From Metabacillus schmidteae (GTDB lineage Bacteria > Bacillota > Bacilli > Bacillales > Bacillaceae), in the NCBI RefSeq assembly GCF_903166545.1, contig NZ_CAESCH010000001.1, positions 1,368,001 through 1,432,000 of the forward strand: DNA of 64,000 nucleotides. The letters are read 5' to 3'. Below the pieces are notes generated by a model. It had not been told where the DNA came from, searched no databases, and worked only from the letters and a program-made list of their open reading frames with translations. Position 1 is the first letter of the stretch. Every line of letters starts with the position of its first letter. This document shows, in pieces, positions 17,206 through 27,319 of this stretch. A program made the translations under genes and the position numbers.

Positions 17206-18480
17206 TTGAGTCCTGAAATTATTACACTATTATTCTTACTTTTCGCTGTTATTATGTTTGCTTGGGAAAAGATACCACTTTCAATTACAGCAATGATTGT
17301 TGCTGTTGGGCTTACACTTACTGGAATTCTGGACCCAGCAGAAGCATTTGCGGGTTTTGTAGATGGTAATGTTCTTCTTTTTATGGCCATGTTTATTGTA
17401 GGTGCTGCATTTTTTGATACTGGGATGGCTCAGAAAGTAGGAGGAGTAATTACTAAGTTTGCGAAAACAGAAAGACAGTTAATCATTGCTGTAATGGTTA
17501 TTACAGGTTTAATGTCTGGAGTTCTTTCTAATACAGGAACAGCAGCAGTACTTATACCAGTTCTAATAGGTATAGCTGCAAAGTCTGGTTTTGCTCGATC
17601 TAAACTACTTTTGCCTTTGGTGATGGCTTCAGCAATGGGAGGAAACCTTAGTTTAATTGGTGCTCCAGGTAACATGATAGCTCAGTCGGCATTACAGGAA
17701 ATGGGTTTGCAGTTTGGTTTCTTTGAATATGCAAAAGTTGGTCTGCCAATGCTTATTATTGGGATTATATATTTTGGTATATTCGGATATAAACTGCTCC
17801 CGGATAGAAAAGATGATCCCCTGGATTCAGATAATATCTATAGTAAAAAAGTTGATTACTCGAAGGTACCAAAATGGAAACAGAATGTGGCATTAATTGT
17901 ACTTATTCTAACAATTTTGGCCATGATATTTGAAGATCTAATTGGCGTGAAGTTATATATTTCAGCGTGGATAGGGGCATTGGTTTTAGTTGCTACAAAA
18001 GTTATTTCAGAGAAAAATGCAATGAAATCTATAGATATGAATACGATCTTGCTATTTGTAGGTTCACTGGCACTTGCAGAATCAATGGTGAAATCCGGTG
18101 CGGGAGACTTATTAGCAAGTACTATTGTTGGCACCTTAGGTGAGAATCCGTCACCCTATCTCTTATTATTCGTTGTATTTGTTTTAGCAGCAGTCATGAC
18201 AAACTTTATGTCCAATACTGCCACTACAGCACTATTGGTTCCAATAGGTCTTTCGATTGCGAATGTAATGGGAGCAGATCCAAAAGCTGTTTTAATGGCA
18301 ACAGTAATTGGAGGATCTTGTGCTTATTTAACACCAATTGCAATGCCGGCAAACACGATGGTATACAGTTTGGGAGGCTATACGTTTAAAGATTACGTAA
18401 AAGCGGGTGCACCATTACTTTTAATTTCAACAATTGTAGCCATGATTTTGTTACCAATTCTTTTCCCTTTCTATCCATAA
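17206..18480 (+). CDS. SLC13/DASS-family anion transporter
   Basis: 424 aa counted from TTG 17206, which has GGAGGGAGG nine bases upstream; an upstream in-frame start at 17143 lacks a site. Polytopic membrane protein with two repeated SNT motifs (SNTGTAAVLIPVLIGIA and SNTATTALLVPIGLSIA), the substrate/sodium signature of divalent-anion symporters, each preceding a hairpin loop. Likely imports a C4-dicarboxylate such as tartrate, malate or fumarate with sodium. The genes that follow encode tartrate dehydratase/fumarase, which fits. Confidence 0.88.
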   Translation: MSPEIITLLFLLFAVIMFAWEKIPLSITAMIVAVGLTLTGILDPAEAFAGFVDGNVLLFMAMFIVGAAFFDTGMAQKVGGVITKFAKTERQLIIAVMVITGLMSGVLSNTGTAAVLIPVLIGIAAKSGFARSKLLLPLVMASAMGGNLSLIGAPGNMIAQSALQEMGLQFGFFEYAKVGLPMLIIGIIYFGIFGYKLLPDRKDDPLDSDNIYSKKVDYSKVPKWKQNVALIVLILTILAMIFEDLIGVKLYISAWIGALVLVATKVISEKNAMKSIDMNTILLFVGSLALAESMVKSGAGDLLASTIVGTLGENPSPYLLLFVVFVLAAVMTNFMSNTATTALLVPIGLSIANVMGADPKAVLMATVIGGSCAYLTPIAMPANTMVYSLGGYTFKDYVKAGAPLLLISTIVAMILLPILFPFYP

Positions 18481-19006
18481 TCAGAAATCGATAAGGAGAT
18501 ATAGTAAGTTTTGATTGTTAAACGTGATTATGTAGAAAGATAACTTGAAAAAAACAAGATTTTATAAATAGAGCTATAAAAAAATAAATCTAAAATATTT
18601 ACTAAGGTATTAATTTAGAATGTAAGGTTTAAAAAAAGATAAAAATATAGTTTATAAATCCATGAACTCCTCTTGTGAATAGCTTTGTTTAAATGAAATG
18701 AAAAGGTTAGTTTTTTATTGATTTCAAGTAGATAAACGGTTGAAAGTTCTAGGTAACTAGGAAAAACAAGAAAAACCTTTAAATAATCGGATAGCGTTTA
18801 CAATTTTGATAATTTAAGATTTTGAATAAGAAACATCCTCAAAGATACTTCTTTTTAGGAGATTAAAAATTAGTCCACTATTTATTATTAGATTCATTAT
18901 TCATAGCTGTAATGAATCTAATAACTGAGGATTGTTTAAAGATACTTTGTAGCAGATTTTATCATGTTCCTTCTAAACTAAAGTAAGTATAAAAAGGAGA
19001 GTTAAT
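18481..19006. other. Intergenic region with a 13-bp perfect hairpin
   Basis: No ORF. ATTAGATTCATTA (18887-18899) pairs perfectly with TAATGAATCTAAT (18910-18922) around a 10-nt loop, 85 bp upstream of ttdA and without a T run, so an operator or mRNA leader element is likelier than a terminator. The remainder is AT-rich. Confidence 0.5.
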
Positions 19007-19921
19007 ATGGAAAAAATACAAATGGATAAAAAACAAGAAGTAGAAAAAATGACAGACATCATGTCAAAGTTTATTTCCCTTGTCAGCTACAAGCTTCCTA
19101 AAGATGTAGAAGCTAAACTAAAAGAACTAAGTGAAGAAGAGACAAATCCTCTTTCAAAAATCATCTATGAAACGATGGAAGAAAACCAAAAACTAGCGTA
19201 TGAGTTAAAGAGACCATCTTGTCAGGATACAGGAGTTCTTCAGTATTTTGTAAAGTGTGGAGAGAACTTCCCGTTAATTGGACAATTGGAAAAACTTTTA
19301 AGACAGAGTGTATATAAGTCAACGAAAGAAACACCATTACGTCATAACTCAGTAGAGACTTTTGATGAATACAATACAGGAGAAAACATCGGTAATGGTT
19401 CACCTAGTATCTTCTGGGAGATTGAAGAAGATAGTGACAAAGTAGAAATCTATACGTATATGGCAGGGGGAGGTTGTACCCTTCCAGGAATGGCAACGGT
19501 TCTTATGCCTGGTGAAGGGTATGAAGGCGTCGTAAAGTTTGTACTTGATCGAATGACAAGTTACGGACTCAATGCATGTCCTCCACTTCTAGTAGGTGTA
19601 GGGATTGGAACATCTGTTGAAACAGCCGCTATGAACTCCAAAATGGCTCTAATGAGACCAGTTGGAAGTAAAAATCCAAATCAAAATGCAGCGAAAATGG
19701 AAAAACTCCTTGAAGATGGAATAAACGCGATTGGTCTCGGACCTCAGGGTCTAAAGGGATCTAAATCTCTAATGGGTGTAAATGTTGTGAACACCGCACG
19801 ACATCCTTCAACTATTGGAGTGGCGATTAATACAGGATGTTGGTCTCATAGACGAGGAAAAATTACCTTTGACGCTAATTTGAATTACGAAATTGATACT
19901 CACGAGGGGGTAACACTATGA
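19007..19921 (+). CDS. ttdA: L(+)-tartrate dehydratase / class I fumarase alpha subunit
   Basis: 304 aa, close to the 303 aa of E. coli TtdA. Cysteines at 72 (PSCQDTG), 191 ([13 protein letters not shown]) and 278 ([11 protein letters not shown]) fall at the spacing of the three [4Fe-4S] ligands of TtdA. The enzyme dehydrates tartrate to oxaloacetate, or interconverts fumarate and malate; sequence alone does not separate these. AAGGAG precedes ATG 19007. It overlaps the beta-subunit start by 4 bases. The separate alpha/beta genes and the neighbouring anion transporter favour a tartrate or related role. Confidence 0.88.
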   Translation: MEKIQMDKKQEVEKMTDIMSKFISLVSYKLPKDVEAKLKELSEEETNPLSKIIYETMEENQKLAYELKRPSCQDTGVLQYFVKCGENFPLIGQLEKLLRQSVYKSTKETPLRHNSVETFDEYNTGENIGNGSPSIFWEIEEDSDKVEIYTYMAGGGCTLPGMATVLMPGEGYEGVVKFVLDRMTSYGLNACPPLLVGVGIGTSVETAAMNSKMALMRPVGSKNPNQNAAKMEKLLEDGINAIGLGPQGLKGSKSLMGVNVVNTARHPSTIGVAINTGCWSHRRGKITFDANLNYEIDTHEGVTL

Positions 19922-20529
19922 GTAAGAAGGTATTAACAACACCAATAAAAGATGAAGATCTAAAGGATATTAAAACAGGAGATATTATTTATCTTACTGG
20001 TACAATCGTAACCTGCAGGGATGTTGCCCATCGAAGACTTATTGAAGAAAAAATTCCGTTACCAGTTGATCTTAAAGGAAAGGCAATTTTTCACGCAGGT
20101 CCTATTGTTAGGGACCTTGGGAATGATAATTACGAGATTGTTTCAGTTGGTCCTACAACTAGTATGAGAATGGAGAAATTTGAGAAGGAATTTATTGAAG
20201 AAACAGGTGTGAAACTTATAGTAGGTAAAGGTGGTATGGGAAAAAATACCGAAGAAGGATGCAGGGAACATAAAGCACTCCATCTCGTCTTTCCAGCTGG
20301 AAATGCTGTATTTGCAGCAACAAAAGTTGAACAAATAAAAGAGGTGCATTGGAAAGATCTAGGGATGCCTGAATCACTTTGGGTATGTGAAGTAAAAGAA
20401 TTTGGCCCGCTAATTGTTTCTATCGATACAGAAGGAAACAATATTTTTGAACAAAATAAGATAGAGTTTAATAAAAAGAAGGAAGAACAATATGAACTCA
20501 TTAGCAAACAGGTTCGATTTATCAAGTAA
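19918..20529 (+). CDS. ttdB: L(+)-tartrate dehydratase / class I fumarase beta subunit
   Basis: 203 aa (E. coli TtdB about 201). Carries the beta-subunit motifs [36 protein letters not shown] and [10 protein letters not shown]. Forms the C-terminal half of the hydro-lyase active site together with TtdA in the cytoplasm. ATG 19918 overlaps the ttdA stop (ATGA), and GAGGGGG lies just upstream within ttdA, so the pair is translationally coupled. Confidence 0.88.
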   Translation: MSKKVLTTPIKDEDLKDIKTGDIIYLTGTIVTCRDVAHRRLIEEKIPLPVDLKGKAIFHAGPIVRDLGNDNYEIVSVGPTTSMRMEKFEKEFIEETGVKLIVGKGGMGKNTEEGCREHKALHLVFPAGNAVFAATKVEQIKEVHWKDLGMPESLWVCEVKEFGPLIVSIDTEGNNIFEQNKIEFNKKKEEQYELISKQVRFIK

Positions 20530-20548
20530 GTGAAGGAGTTCGTGTGGA

Positions 20549-21343
20549 ATGAAGACATTACTGAATACACAAACTATAGTTCGCTATCAGTACCAAGGTA
20601 AAGTGTATTATGGAATTGTTGATGAAGATGTAATTATACAATTGTCTAGTGATTTCACTGATGTAGTTAACAATGAACTAAAGTTTGATGGCGAAAGAGT
20701 AAAATATAATGAAGTAAAGGTTTTGGAGCCGGTGGTTCCCAAGAAAATTGTTAATTTTGGTTGGACATATGCTGAGCATGCAAAAGAGACTGGTGGGACG
20801 GCAAATCTTGGTGAACCATTTCTTTTTTTAAAGCCCACTTCTTCTCTCATTCCAGATCAAGGTGAAATCATTCTTCCGCCGGCTAATTTAACCAAACAAG
20901 TAGAATTAGAGGGAGAAGTAGCATTAGTTATAGGTAAACGTGCTAAAAATGTAAAGGAAGAAGAAGCTTTAGATTATGTTTTTGGTTGTACTATCTTTAA
21001 TGATGTGACAGCAAGAGATCTTACTAAATCAGATCCTCAGTTTACAAGAGGAAAAGGTTTCGATACATTTGCTCCGTTGGGTCCTTGTATTGTTACGGGT
21101 ATAGATCCAACTAACTTAAGGATTGTTACCACTTTAAATGGAGAAGTTGTCCAAGAGGGTAATACGAATCAGATGTCACTTTCTATTCCTTTCCTTATTA
21201 GTTGGATTTCACAGGTAATGACACTTGAGCCCGGTGATATTCTTGCTACTGGTTCACCTTCAGGAAGTTGTCCTATGAAAGTGGGAGATACTGTAGTCGT
21301 TGAAGTAGAGCATATTGGTCAACTAAGAAATTATGTAAAGTAG
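20549..21343 (+). CDS. Fumarylacetoacetate hydrolase (FAH) family protein
   Basis: 264 aa, the length of short bacterial FAH-family enzymes. Fold motifs: NFGWTYAEHAKE, the metal-binding Glu pair in LEGEVALVIGK, NDVTARDL, KGFDTFAPLGPC and LATGSPSG near the C-terminus. FAH-family members include oxaloacetate decarboxylases/tautomerases, so a role in handling the oxaloacetate made by TtdAB is attractive but inferred. Starts 19 bases after ttdB, behind GAAGGAG; followed by a terminator that closes the operon. Confidence 0.85.
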   Translation: MKTLLNTQTIVRYQYQGKVYYGIVDEDVIIQLSSDFTDVVNNELKFDGERVKYNEVKVLEPVVPKKIVNFGWTYAEHAKETGGTANLGEPFLFLKPTSSLIPDQGEIILPPANLTKQVELEGEVALVIGKRAKNVKEEEALDYVFGCTIFNDVTARDLTKSDPQFTRGKGFDTFAPLGPCIVTGIDPTNLRIVTTLNGEVVQEGNTNQMSLSIPFLISWISQVMTLEPGDILATGSPSGSCPMKVGDTVVVEVEHIGQLRNYVK

Positions 21344-21383
21344 ACATTAGTTTTTAAAAATGAATTGTAGATATTATTTTCTG

Positions 21384-21411
21384 GCGATGCTGAAAAAAGC
21401 ATCGCTTTTTT
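21384..21411 (+). terminator. Terminator of the ttdAB-FAH operon
   Basis: GCGATGCT (21384-21391) pairs with AGCATCGC (21398-21405), followed by TTTTTT. Confidence 0.9.
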
Positions 21412-21466
21412 ATTGTTAATCTAATACAGAGGGGTATAATTTGAATTACAAATTGCTTTAAGAGAG

Positions 21467-22555
21467 TTGGTGAATTATATGGATCAAATGTATTATTCGT
21501 TGGAAAATCACAAAAGAGATATTGATGTTAAGCAATATGTATACTATATAGGATCCTATCATTATAATTGGCATGATGCTATGGAACTCTTAATTGTTCT
21601 TCAGGGAGAGATTGAAGTAAGTCACAATGGCAGGAACGATATATTAGCAGAAGACGATCTCATGATTATTAATAGTAATGTAGGACATGCAACTCTTGCG
21701 AGAAAACCAAATTCCATCGCAATGGTTATTCATCTGCATCCAATTTATTTTAGCTCCTATTTTAGTGATTACCAATTACTTCAGTTTAAGTGTATATCAA
21801 TAGGTGAACATCATAATAAAGAACCTTTCAAGAAAATAAGAAGACTTGCTGTTGAAATGATTCAATATATGGGAGGGAATACACCAACTGAAAAGTTGTG
21901 GTGTGAGAGTCTCCTTCATGAGTTAACGGCAAATTTGGTTAAATATTTTCCTCCAGAAGAGATATCATCAACAGAAATGGCAAGTAACAAGCGGAAAAAT
22001 GATGCCGTGAATGAAATTATTCATTATATTGATAAGAATTATAAAAATAAAATCAGTTTAGAAGAGCTCTCGAATGTATTTGGATATAATAAGAGCTACA
22101 TTTCGCAAATCGTTAAGCTTAATCTTGGTATCAACTTTTACGAATATCTGACTAGAATTAGGTTAAGGGAAGCTACTTATGCCCTTGCCAATTTGGAAGA
22201 AAAAATCTCAGATATTGCTTTATCCTATGGATTTTCAGAGGTGAAATCGTTTAATACGGCGTTTAGAAATAGCTTCGGAAAAACGCCTTCAGAATACAGA
22301 AAACAATTATCTATTAAAAAGGATTCGCAAAGTTTGGTAAATGAAAAAAGGTATCTTACAGAAGGGGAATTTAGAGAATTAATTAAAGTCCAGGAGGAAT
22401 TTAAACCATCATCTGATTTTCTACTTCAGGATAATAAGGAGCAGGAAGAAAAAAAACTATTAAATAAAGAAGATTATCAAACTATTAGTGAAATTCGAAA
22501 AGAGCTGGATAGTACCCTGAAAAAGGTTAGGAAGATAGAAAAAAAGTTATTTTAA
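21467..22555 (+). CDS. AraC-family regulator with C-terminal charged extension
   Basis: Up to 362 aa. N-terminal cupin-like sensor (HYNWHDAMELLIVLQGEI), AraC double helix-turn-helix at about residues 180-285 (ISLEELSNVFGYNKSYISQI, ISDIALSYGFSEVKSFNTAF, FGKTPSEYRK), then a 75-residue Lys/Glu-rich, probably coiled tail that ordinary AraC proteins lack. The start is uncertain: TTG 21467, GTG 21470 and ATG 21479 are in frame and no strong ribosome site distinguishes them. Likely controls the adjacent dicarboxylate/tartrate operon. Confidence 0.85.
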   Translation: MVNYMDQMYYSLENHKRDIDVKQYVYYIGSYHYNWHDAMELLIVLQGEIEVSHNGRNDILAEDDLMIINSNVGHATLARKPNSIAMVIHLHPIYFSSYFSDYQLLQFKCISIGEHHNKEPFKKIRRLAVEMIQYMGGNTPTEKLWCESLLHELTANLVKYFPPEEISSTEMASNKRKNDAVNEIIHYIDKNYKNKISLEELSNVFGYNKSYISQIVKLNLGINFYEYLTRIRLREATYALANLEEKISDIALSYGFSEVKSFNTAFRNSFGKTPSEYRKQLSIKKDSQSLVNEKRYLTEGEFRELIKVQEEFKPSSDFLLQDNKEQEEKKLLNKEDYQTISEIRKELDSTLKKVRKIEKKLF

Positions 22556-22923
22556 TCTTACCTATTAACTACGGTGTTTCATAAGATTGATTGCATTTAT
22601 TTCGTAATTAAAACAATGTCTATAAAAGAAGTTAATCTAATCTTTGAAAAGTATAAAATTCACATTTGTATCGAAAATTCTACAATTATCTTTGATACCC
22701 CTCCCATTCAAGAGTGCTTTCACCTTCCTTACTGTTGTTAGTTAACAGATGAAATCAAAGAATTGATGGAAAGTAATATCCAAAGCTTTATTAATAATCT
22801 CCCTAAAAAGTTAGAAGGAGACAATATAATTCCAAAAGAAACAACAAAATGACTTAAATAAACTTCTTCCTTAACTCGTAAAGGGTTCCGTTTTCAGGTG
22901 AATCCTTACTTAATGACACAAGA

Positions 22924-22955
22924 AAAGACGTATGAATTGGCATACGTCTTTTTCC
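22924..22955 (+). terminator. Rho-independent terminator
   Basis: AAAGACGTATG (22924-22934) pairs with CATACGTCTTT (22941-22951) around AATTGG, followed by more T. It lies 370 bases after the AraC gene. Confidence 0.8.
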
Positions 22956-23204
22956 TTATTTATTAACTTTTTCTACGAAATTCCCTTAACTTTGATAGCA
23001 ATTGACATCGCTATTATGATGGACAGTAAGTATTGTAAAACTAAAAAAGATGGTCAAGTCTTCTGTCATTTGCAGTGCCGTTTTGAGTACCAATTTTATT
23101 ATCTTTATTAGCTGGTCGTTAAAAAGCTGCTGATTCCCTCATTTAGGATTGAGAGGGTTCGCACGTATCGGTTGGGAGATCAGGTTAAGCAACAGAGCTG
23201 ATAA

Positions 23205-23400
23205 ATACACGGAAAAATTCCGCTTAATTAATAATTAATAGTAAAAAAGCCTGAAATAGACGGAGAGATTCCGCCTATTGGCTCGAAAGATTCGAAAATA
23301 GATAACTTTACTTTGCATAAGCGGAAAAACTCCTCTTATTTACTCTGAAACACGCTCCACTATGCATTGTAACCGGAATATCTCCGCTTATTTTACTTTC
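23205..23400. repeat. Four short GCGGA...TCCGC dyads
   Basis: About every 50-60 bases a small imperfect dyad of the form (G)CGGAAAAATTCCGCTTATT occurs: near 23212, 23260, 23322 and 23373, each with a TTATT-like tail on the same strand. Reminiscent of short intergenic repeats scattered in many Bacillus genomes. Confidence 0.5.
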
Positions 23401-24050
23401 GCAGTTCTTCGATAAAGGCAAGACATCTTATTTAAAAAAATTATGATGAACCCTATCACCTGTAAGTTTCATATCCCTAATAAAGAAACTCGCCAATTAC
23501 TTCGGCGAGTCTTACCGTTTATATACCAATAATGATGCCAATACGATAGTCATTTCAGCATATATTTTTAAAATGCACCTCAAAATAGAACGGTTTACTT
23601 AACTCGGAAGGGGTTTATTTAAGTTCATTCAGATTTTTCCTAAGAAAAAACCAACATATTCTATGCAGGTTTCTGTAAATTATTTATGTTGTGCTGCGAA
23701 AAGAGTTTGTATATGTTTAATCTCAATCTCTTTCTCTTTCTTTGAACTAGACCGGAAAGATTTAGAGCTAGAGAGATTATGGTTTCCAGAAATGGTGTAT
23801 GATTTTGCGTAATATTCCATGCCTTCAATTAACTTTTGTAGAAACTTTTCCATTTATTTTTACCTTCTTTCGTATGAACGAAATTTATGTAATCATTATC
23901 GTTCTTCCACTTGATAAAGGCAAAGCCGATGGTAACGGTAGCATTTCTGATGAAAACGGGAACATCAGGGAAGAAAACAATTACATGTCTAGATTTCTTA
24001 AAATCTCTTTTGTTCTAATCGTATATTGGGTTTTTAGTACTTTAAAATAG

Positions 24051-24108
24051 TTGACAGTAACTAAGAATAAAATTATTATTTAATATGTGGTTTACTTAGT
24101 AGACAAGT
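24051..24108 (+). promoter_or_regulatory. Promoter P1 with GntR-type operator (pfkA/permease unit)
   Basis: TTGACA (24051-24056), 17-nt spacer, TATTAT (24074-24079), then ACTTAGTAGACAAGT at 24094-24108, beginning 15 nt after the -10 and followed by AAACAAG. Same geometry as four other promoters in this window. Confidence 0.75.
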
Positions 24109-24122
24109 AAACAAGAGAGTGA

Positions 24123-25151
<1,029 letters not shown>

Positions 25152-25280
25152 GCTTACCGGAAAGGTTTGTAAGGGCTAACAAAGGAAATATAGGAAATGA
25201 CAATGTATAAGAAATTCTTTTACGAAAAGTAAATGAACAGGATATACTAGAGAACTAGCATAGTAGAACGGAGGGCAATT

Positions 25281-26630
25281 ATGCCATTATTATTTACAGC
25301 TATTGGAGTTGTCATATTACTCATATTAATTATGGGATTTAAACTGAACACCTTTGTGTCACTAATTATTGTATCTTTTATTGTTTCTTTATTATTGGGA
25401 ATTCCTGCAGGGGATATTGTTCATACAATTGAAAGCGGTTTAGGAGGGACTCTTGGTCATATCGGTTTAATCTTTGGACTCGGTGCTATGCTTGGTAGAC
25501 TCATTGCAGATGCGGGTGGAGCACACCGTATTGCCATGACGTTAATAAACCGGTTTGGGGAAAAGAAAATTCAGTGGGCTGTGGTGTTTGCTTCATTTAT
25601 TGTTGGAATCACTTTATTTTATGAAGTCGCCTTTGTTTTATTAATTCCTATTATCTTTACGATTGCCAAAGAGTTAAACATTTCGATTATTAAGTTAGGT
25701 CTTCCAATGAGTGCTACCTTATTAGCAACGCATTCCTTTCTTCCACCCCACCCGGGTGCGACGGCTGTTGCTGCGGAGTATGGGGCAGATATGGGGACAG
25801 TTTTACTCGTCGGTATTGTCATTGCGATACCAACTGTTGCAGTCGCAGGAGTGTGGTATACAAGATTAGTAGAGAAATGGATGCCAGCTACATTTTCAAG
25901 AGAAAGTAATTTGGATTCAATAGGTGAACAAAAAGAGTTTAAAGAGGACGAGACCCCTGGTTTCGGGATCAGTGTTTTTACAGCCATCTTTCCGGTTATT
26001 TTAATGACTTTTGGAACAATAGTAGATTTTGTTCAGAGATTAGTAGGTTTCTCGGATAATGGCGTTATCTTATTAATTCGTTTTATCGGAAACTCTTCTA
26101 CAGCGATTTTGCTATCTTTATTGTTAGCTATATACACAATGGGAATTGCCAGGAAGATTCCAATGAGAACATTGATGGGATCATGTGGAAAATCTATTAA
26201 TGCCTTAGGAATGCTCCTTCTTATCATTGGTGGAGGAGGAGCTTTTAAGCAAGTTCTTATAGATGGCGGAGTAGGGGATTATATCGCTCAACTATTCGAA
26301 GGAAAGGCCATTTCACCAGTTCTACTTGCATGGACAGTAGCTGCAATCTTACGTATTGCACTCGGATCCGGTACGGTTGCCACATTATCAACGGCAGGTT
26401 TAGTTATCCCGATATTGAGCCAAACCCCAGACGTTAATTTAGTATTGGTTTCCCTTGCAACAGGGGTCGGAAGTTGTATGGGCTCACATGTAAATGACGC
26501 AGCATTCTGGATTGTAAAAGAGTATATGGGAATGACCATGAAAGAAACCTTTGCAACCTATAGTGTACTTTCTTCTATTACAGCTGTAGTTGGATTAGGG
26601 TTTATTTTAATTCTTGATGTATTTATTTAG
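25281..26630 (+). CDS. GntP-family gluconate/sugar-acid permease
   Basis: 449 aa, typical GntP length, with 12 or more hydrophobic segments. Family motifs: LGAMLGRLIADAGGA, FYEVAFVLLIPI, THSFLPPHPGATAVA and GVGSCMGSHVNDAAFW. Imports gluconate or a related sugar acid with protons. ATG 25281 follows CGGAGGG. It lies downstream of the broken pfkA under the same GntR-type promoter, so it should be co-regulated with the TRAP and transketolase units. Confidence 0.92.
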   Translation: MPLLFTAIGVVILLILIMGFKLNTFVSLIIVSFIVSLLLGIPAGDIVHTIESGLGGTLGHIGLIFGLGAMLGRLIADAGGAHRIAMTLINRFGEKKIQWAVVFASFIVGITLFYEVAFVLLIPIIFTIAKELNISIIKLGLPMSATLLATHSFLPPHPGATAVAAEYGADMGTVLLVGIVIAIPTVAVAGVWYTRLVEKWMPATFSRESNLDSIGEQKEFKEDETPGFGISVFTAIFPVILMTFGTIVDFVQRLVGFSDNGVILLIRFIGNSSTAILLSLLLAIYTMGIARKIPMRTLMGSCGKSINALGMLLLIIGGGGAFKQVLIDGGVGDYIAQLFEGKAISPVLLAWTVAAILRIALGSGTVATLSTAGLVIPILSQTPDVNLVLVSLATGVGSCMGSHVNDAAFWIVKEYMGMTMKETFATYSVLSSITAVVGLGFILILDVFI

Positions 26631-26677
26631 ATAGATAATATCGTGTCTTTACAAAATGTAAATTACTACAAAATAAT

Positions 26678-26724
26678 AAAAAAGGTGTTCAAAGAGCCTG
26701 GCTTTTGGAGCATCTTTTTATTTT
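26678..26724 (+). terminator. Terminator behind the GntP gene
   Basis: AAAAAGGTGTTC pairs with GGAGCATCTTTTT (G-U pairs allowed) over a 16-nt loop, ending in TTTTTATTTT. Confidence 0.75.
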
Positions 26725-26807
26725 GGCTTATATGTGAAACGTTATTTTTATAAGAGAAGAGTGTGTAAGAAAATGATGAATAACAATATGCTTTATCAAA
26801 AAAACGT

Positions 26808-26865
26808 TTGACAATTAGTTTTATGAAAAGTACAATTTAACTACAAGGTTACTTAGTAGACAAGT
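26808..26865 (+). promoter_or_regulatory. Promoter P2 with GntR-type operator (TRAP 1)
   Basis: TTGACA (26808-26813), 17-nt spacer, TACAAT (26831-26836), operator ACTTAGTAGACAAGT at 26851-26865 followed by GAACAAG. It lies 455 bp from dctP; a dyad repeat and a second promoter/cre lie in between. Confidence 0.75.
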
Positions 26866-27012
26866 GAACAAGAAGAAAAAGTATAGTGTGTTCTTTATTT
26901 TTATGAGGTATGTTTAACTTTACCGAATTTTTTGTGAAAATGTAAAGGATTACATAACCCATCTGTGCAATATAAACATGGCTCAGGATAAGTCTCTTTA
27001 ATTTTAATAATT

Positions 27013-27130
27013 GCTGTTTTCGTAAAGATTGTTGCTTTTAAATAATAGTTTAACTCTATAGTGGAATGGAGCGGAAGAAACTTGACTCCTGCGGGAAGCA
27101 AGTTTTTGGAGCGCAATGGAACGAACTATT
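27013..27130. repeat. Interspersed GC-rich dyad repeat, copy 1 (internally deleted)
   Basis: Shares its left part (TCTATAGTGGAATGGAGCGG, then GACTCCTGCGGGAA) and right end (GCGCAATGGAACGAACTA) with the full copy at 41815-41993 but lacks about 60 bp of the middle. Sits between promoter P2 and dctP. Confidence 0.75.
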
Positions 27131-27200
27131 ATTTACTATCAACTGAATTAAATAACAACAAAGTATGCGGAAACAGCCAAATTATTCTACACTTAACTTC

Positions 27201-27245
27201 TTGAGAAAATTGCATGTAAAACTAAATAAAATTAAAGCGCTTACC
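27201..27245 (+). promoter_or_regulatory. Second promoter and cre-like site before TRAP 1
   Basis: TTGAGA (27201-27206), 16-nt spacer, TAAATA (27223-27228), then TTAAAGCGCTTACC (27232-27245), a near-consensus cre over the start region. Could give CcpA-controlled transcription closer to dctP than P2. Confidence 0.5.
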
Positions 27246-27319
27246 AAAATAAGGCCAAATTAGATTAGGTTTCTCATTATTTAACCCAAAAATAAAAAGG
27301 ATCAGAGGGTGGGGATAAA

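Larger units (their letters stand above)
22556..24050. other. Gene-poor region of about 1.5 kb
   Basis: No convincing gene. A 36-codon open stretch at 22742-22852 (containing MESNIQSFINNLPKK) has no ribosome site and may be a gene end. An 83-codon frame at 23799-24050 starts without a site and has no recognisable domain. The region also holds a terminator, an array of short GCGGA/TCCGC dyads and a hairpin at 23488-23514 (ACTCGCC/GGCGAGT). Looks like an eroded locus. Confidence 0.5.

Noticed and set aside
17714..17896. 60-codon plus-strand ORF inside the SLC13 gene
   Set aside because: Alternative frame of a well-supported transporter gene; no ribosome site.
22742..22852. 36-codon open stretch (contains MESNIQSFINNLPKK)
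   Set aside because: No start with a ribosome site and too short to assign; may be the end of a lost gene but not supportable.
23799..24050. 83-codon ORF in the gene-poor region
   Set aside because: No ribosome site, no recognisable domain, low-complexity hydrophobic and polar blocks; its end overlaps the promoter P1 region.
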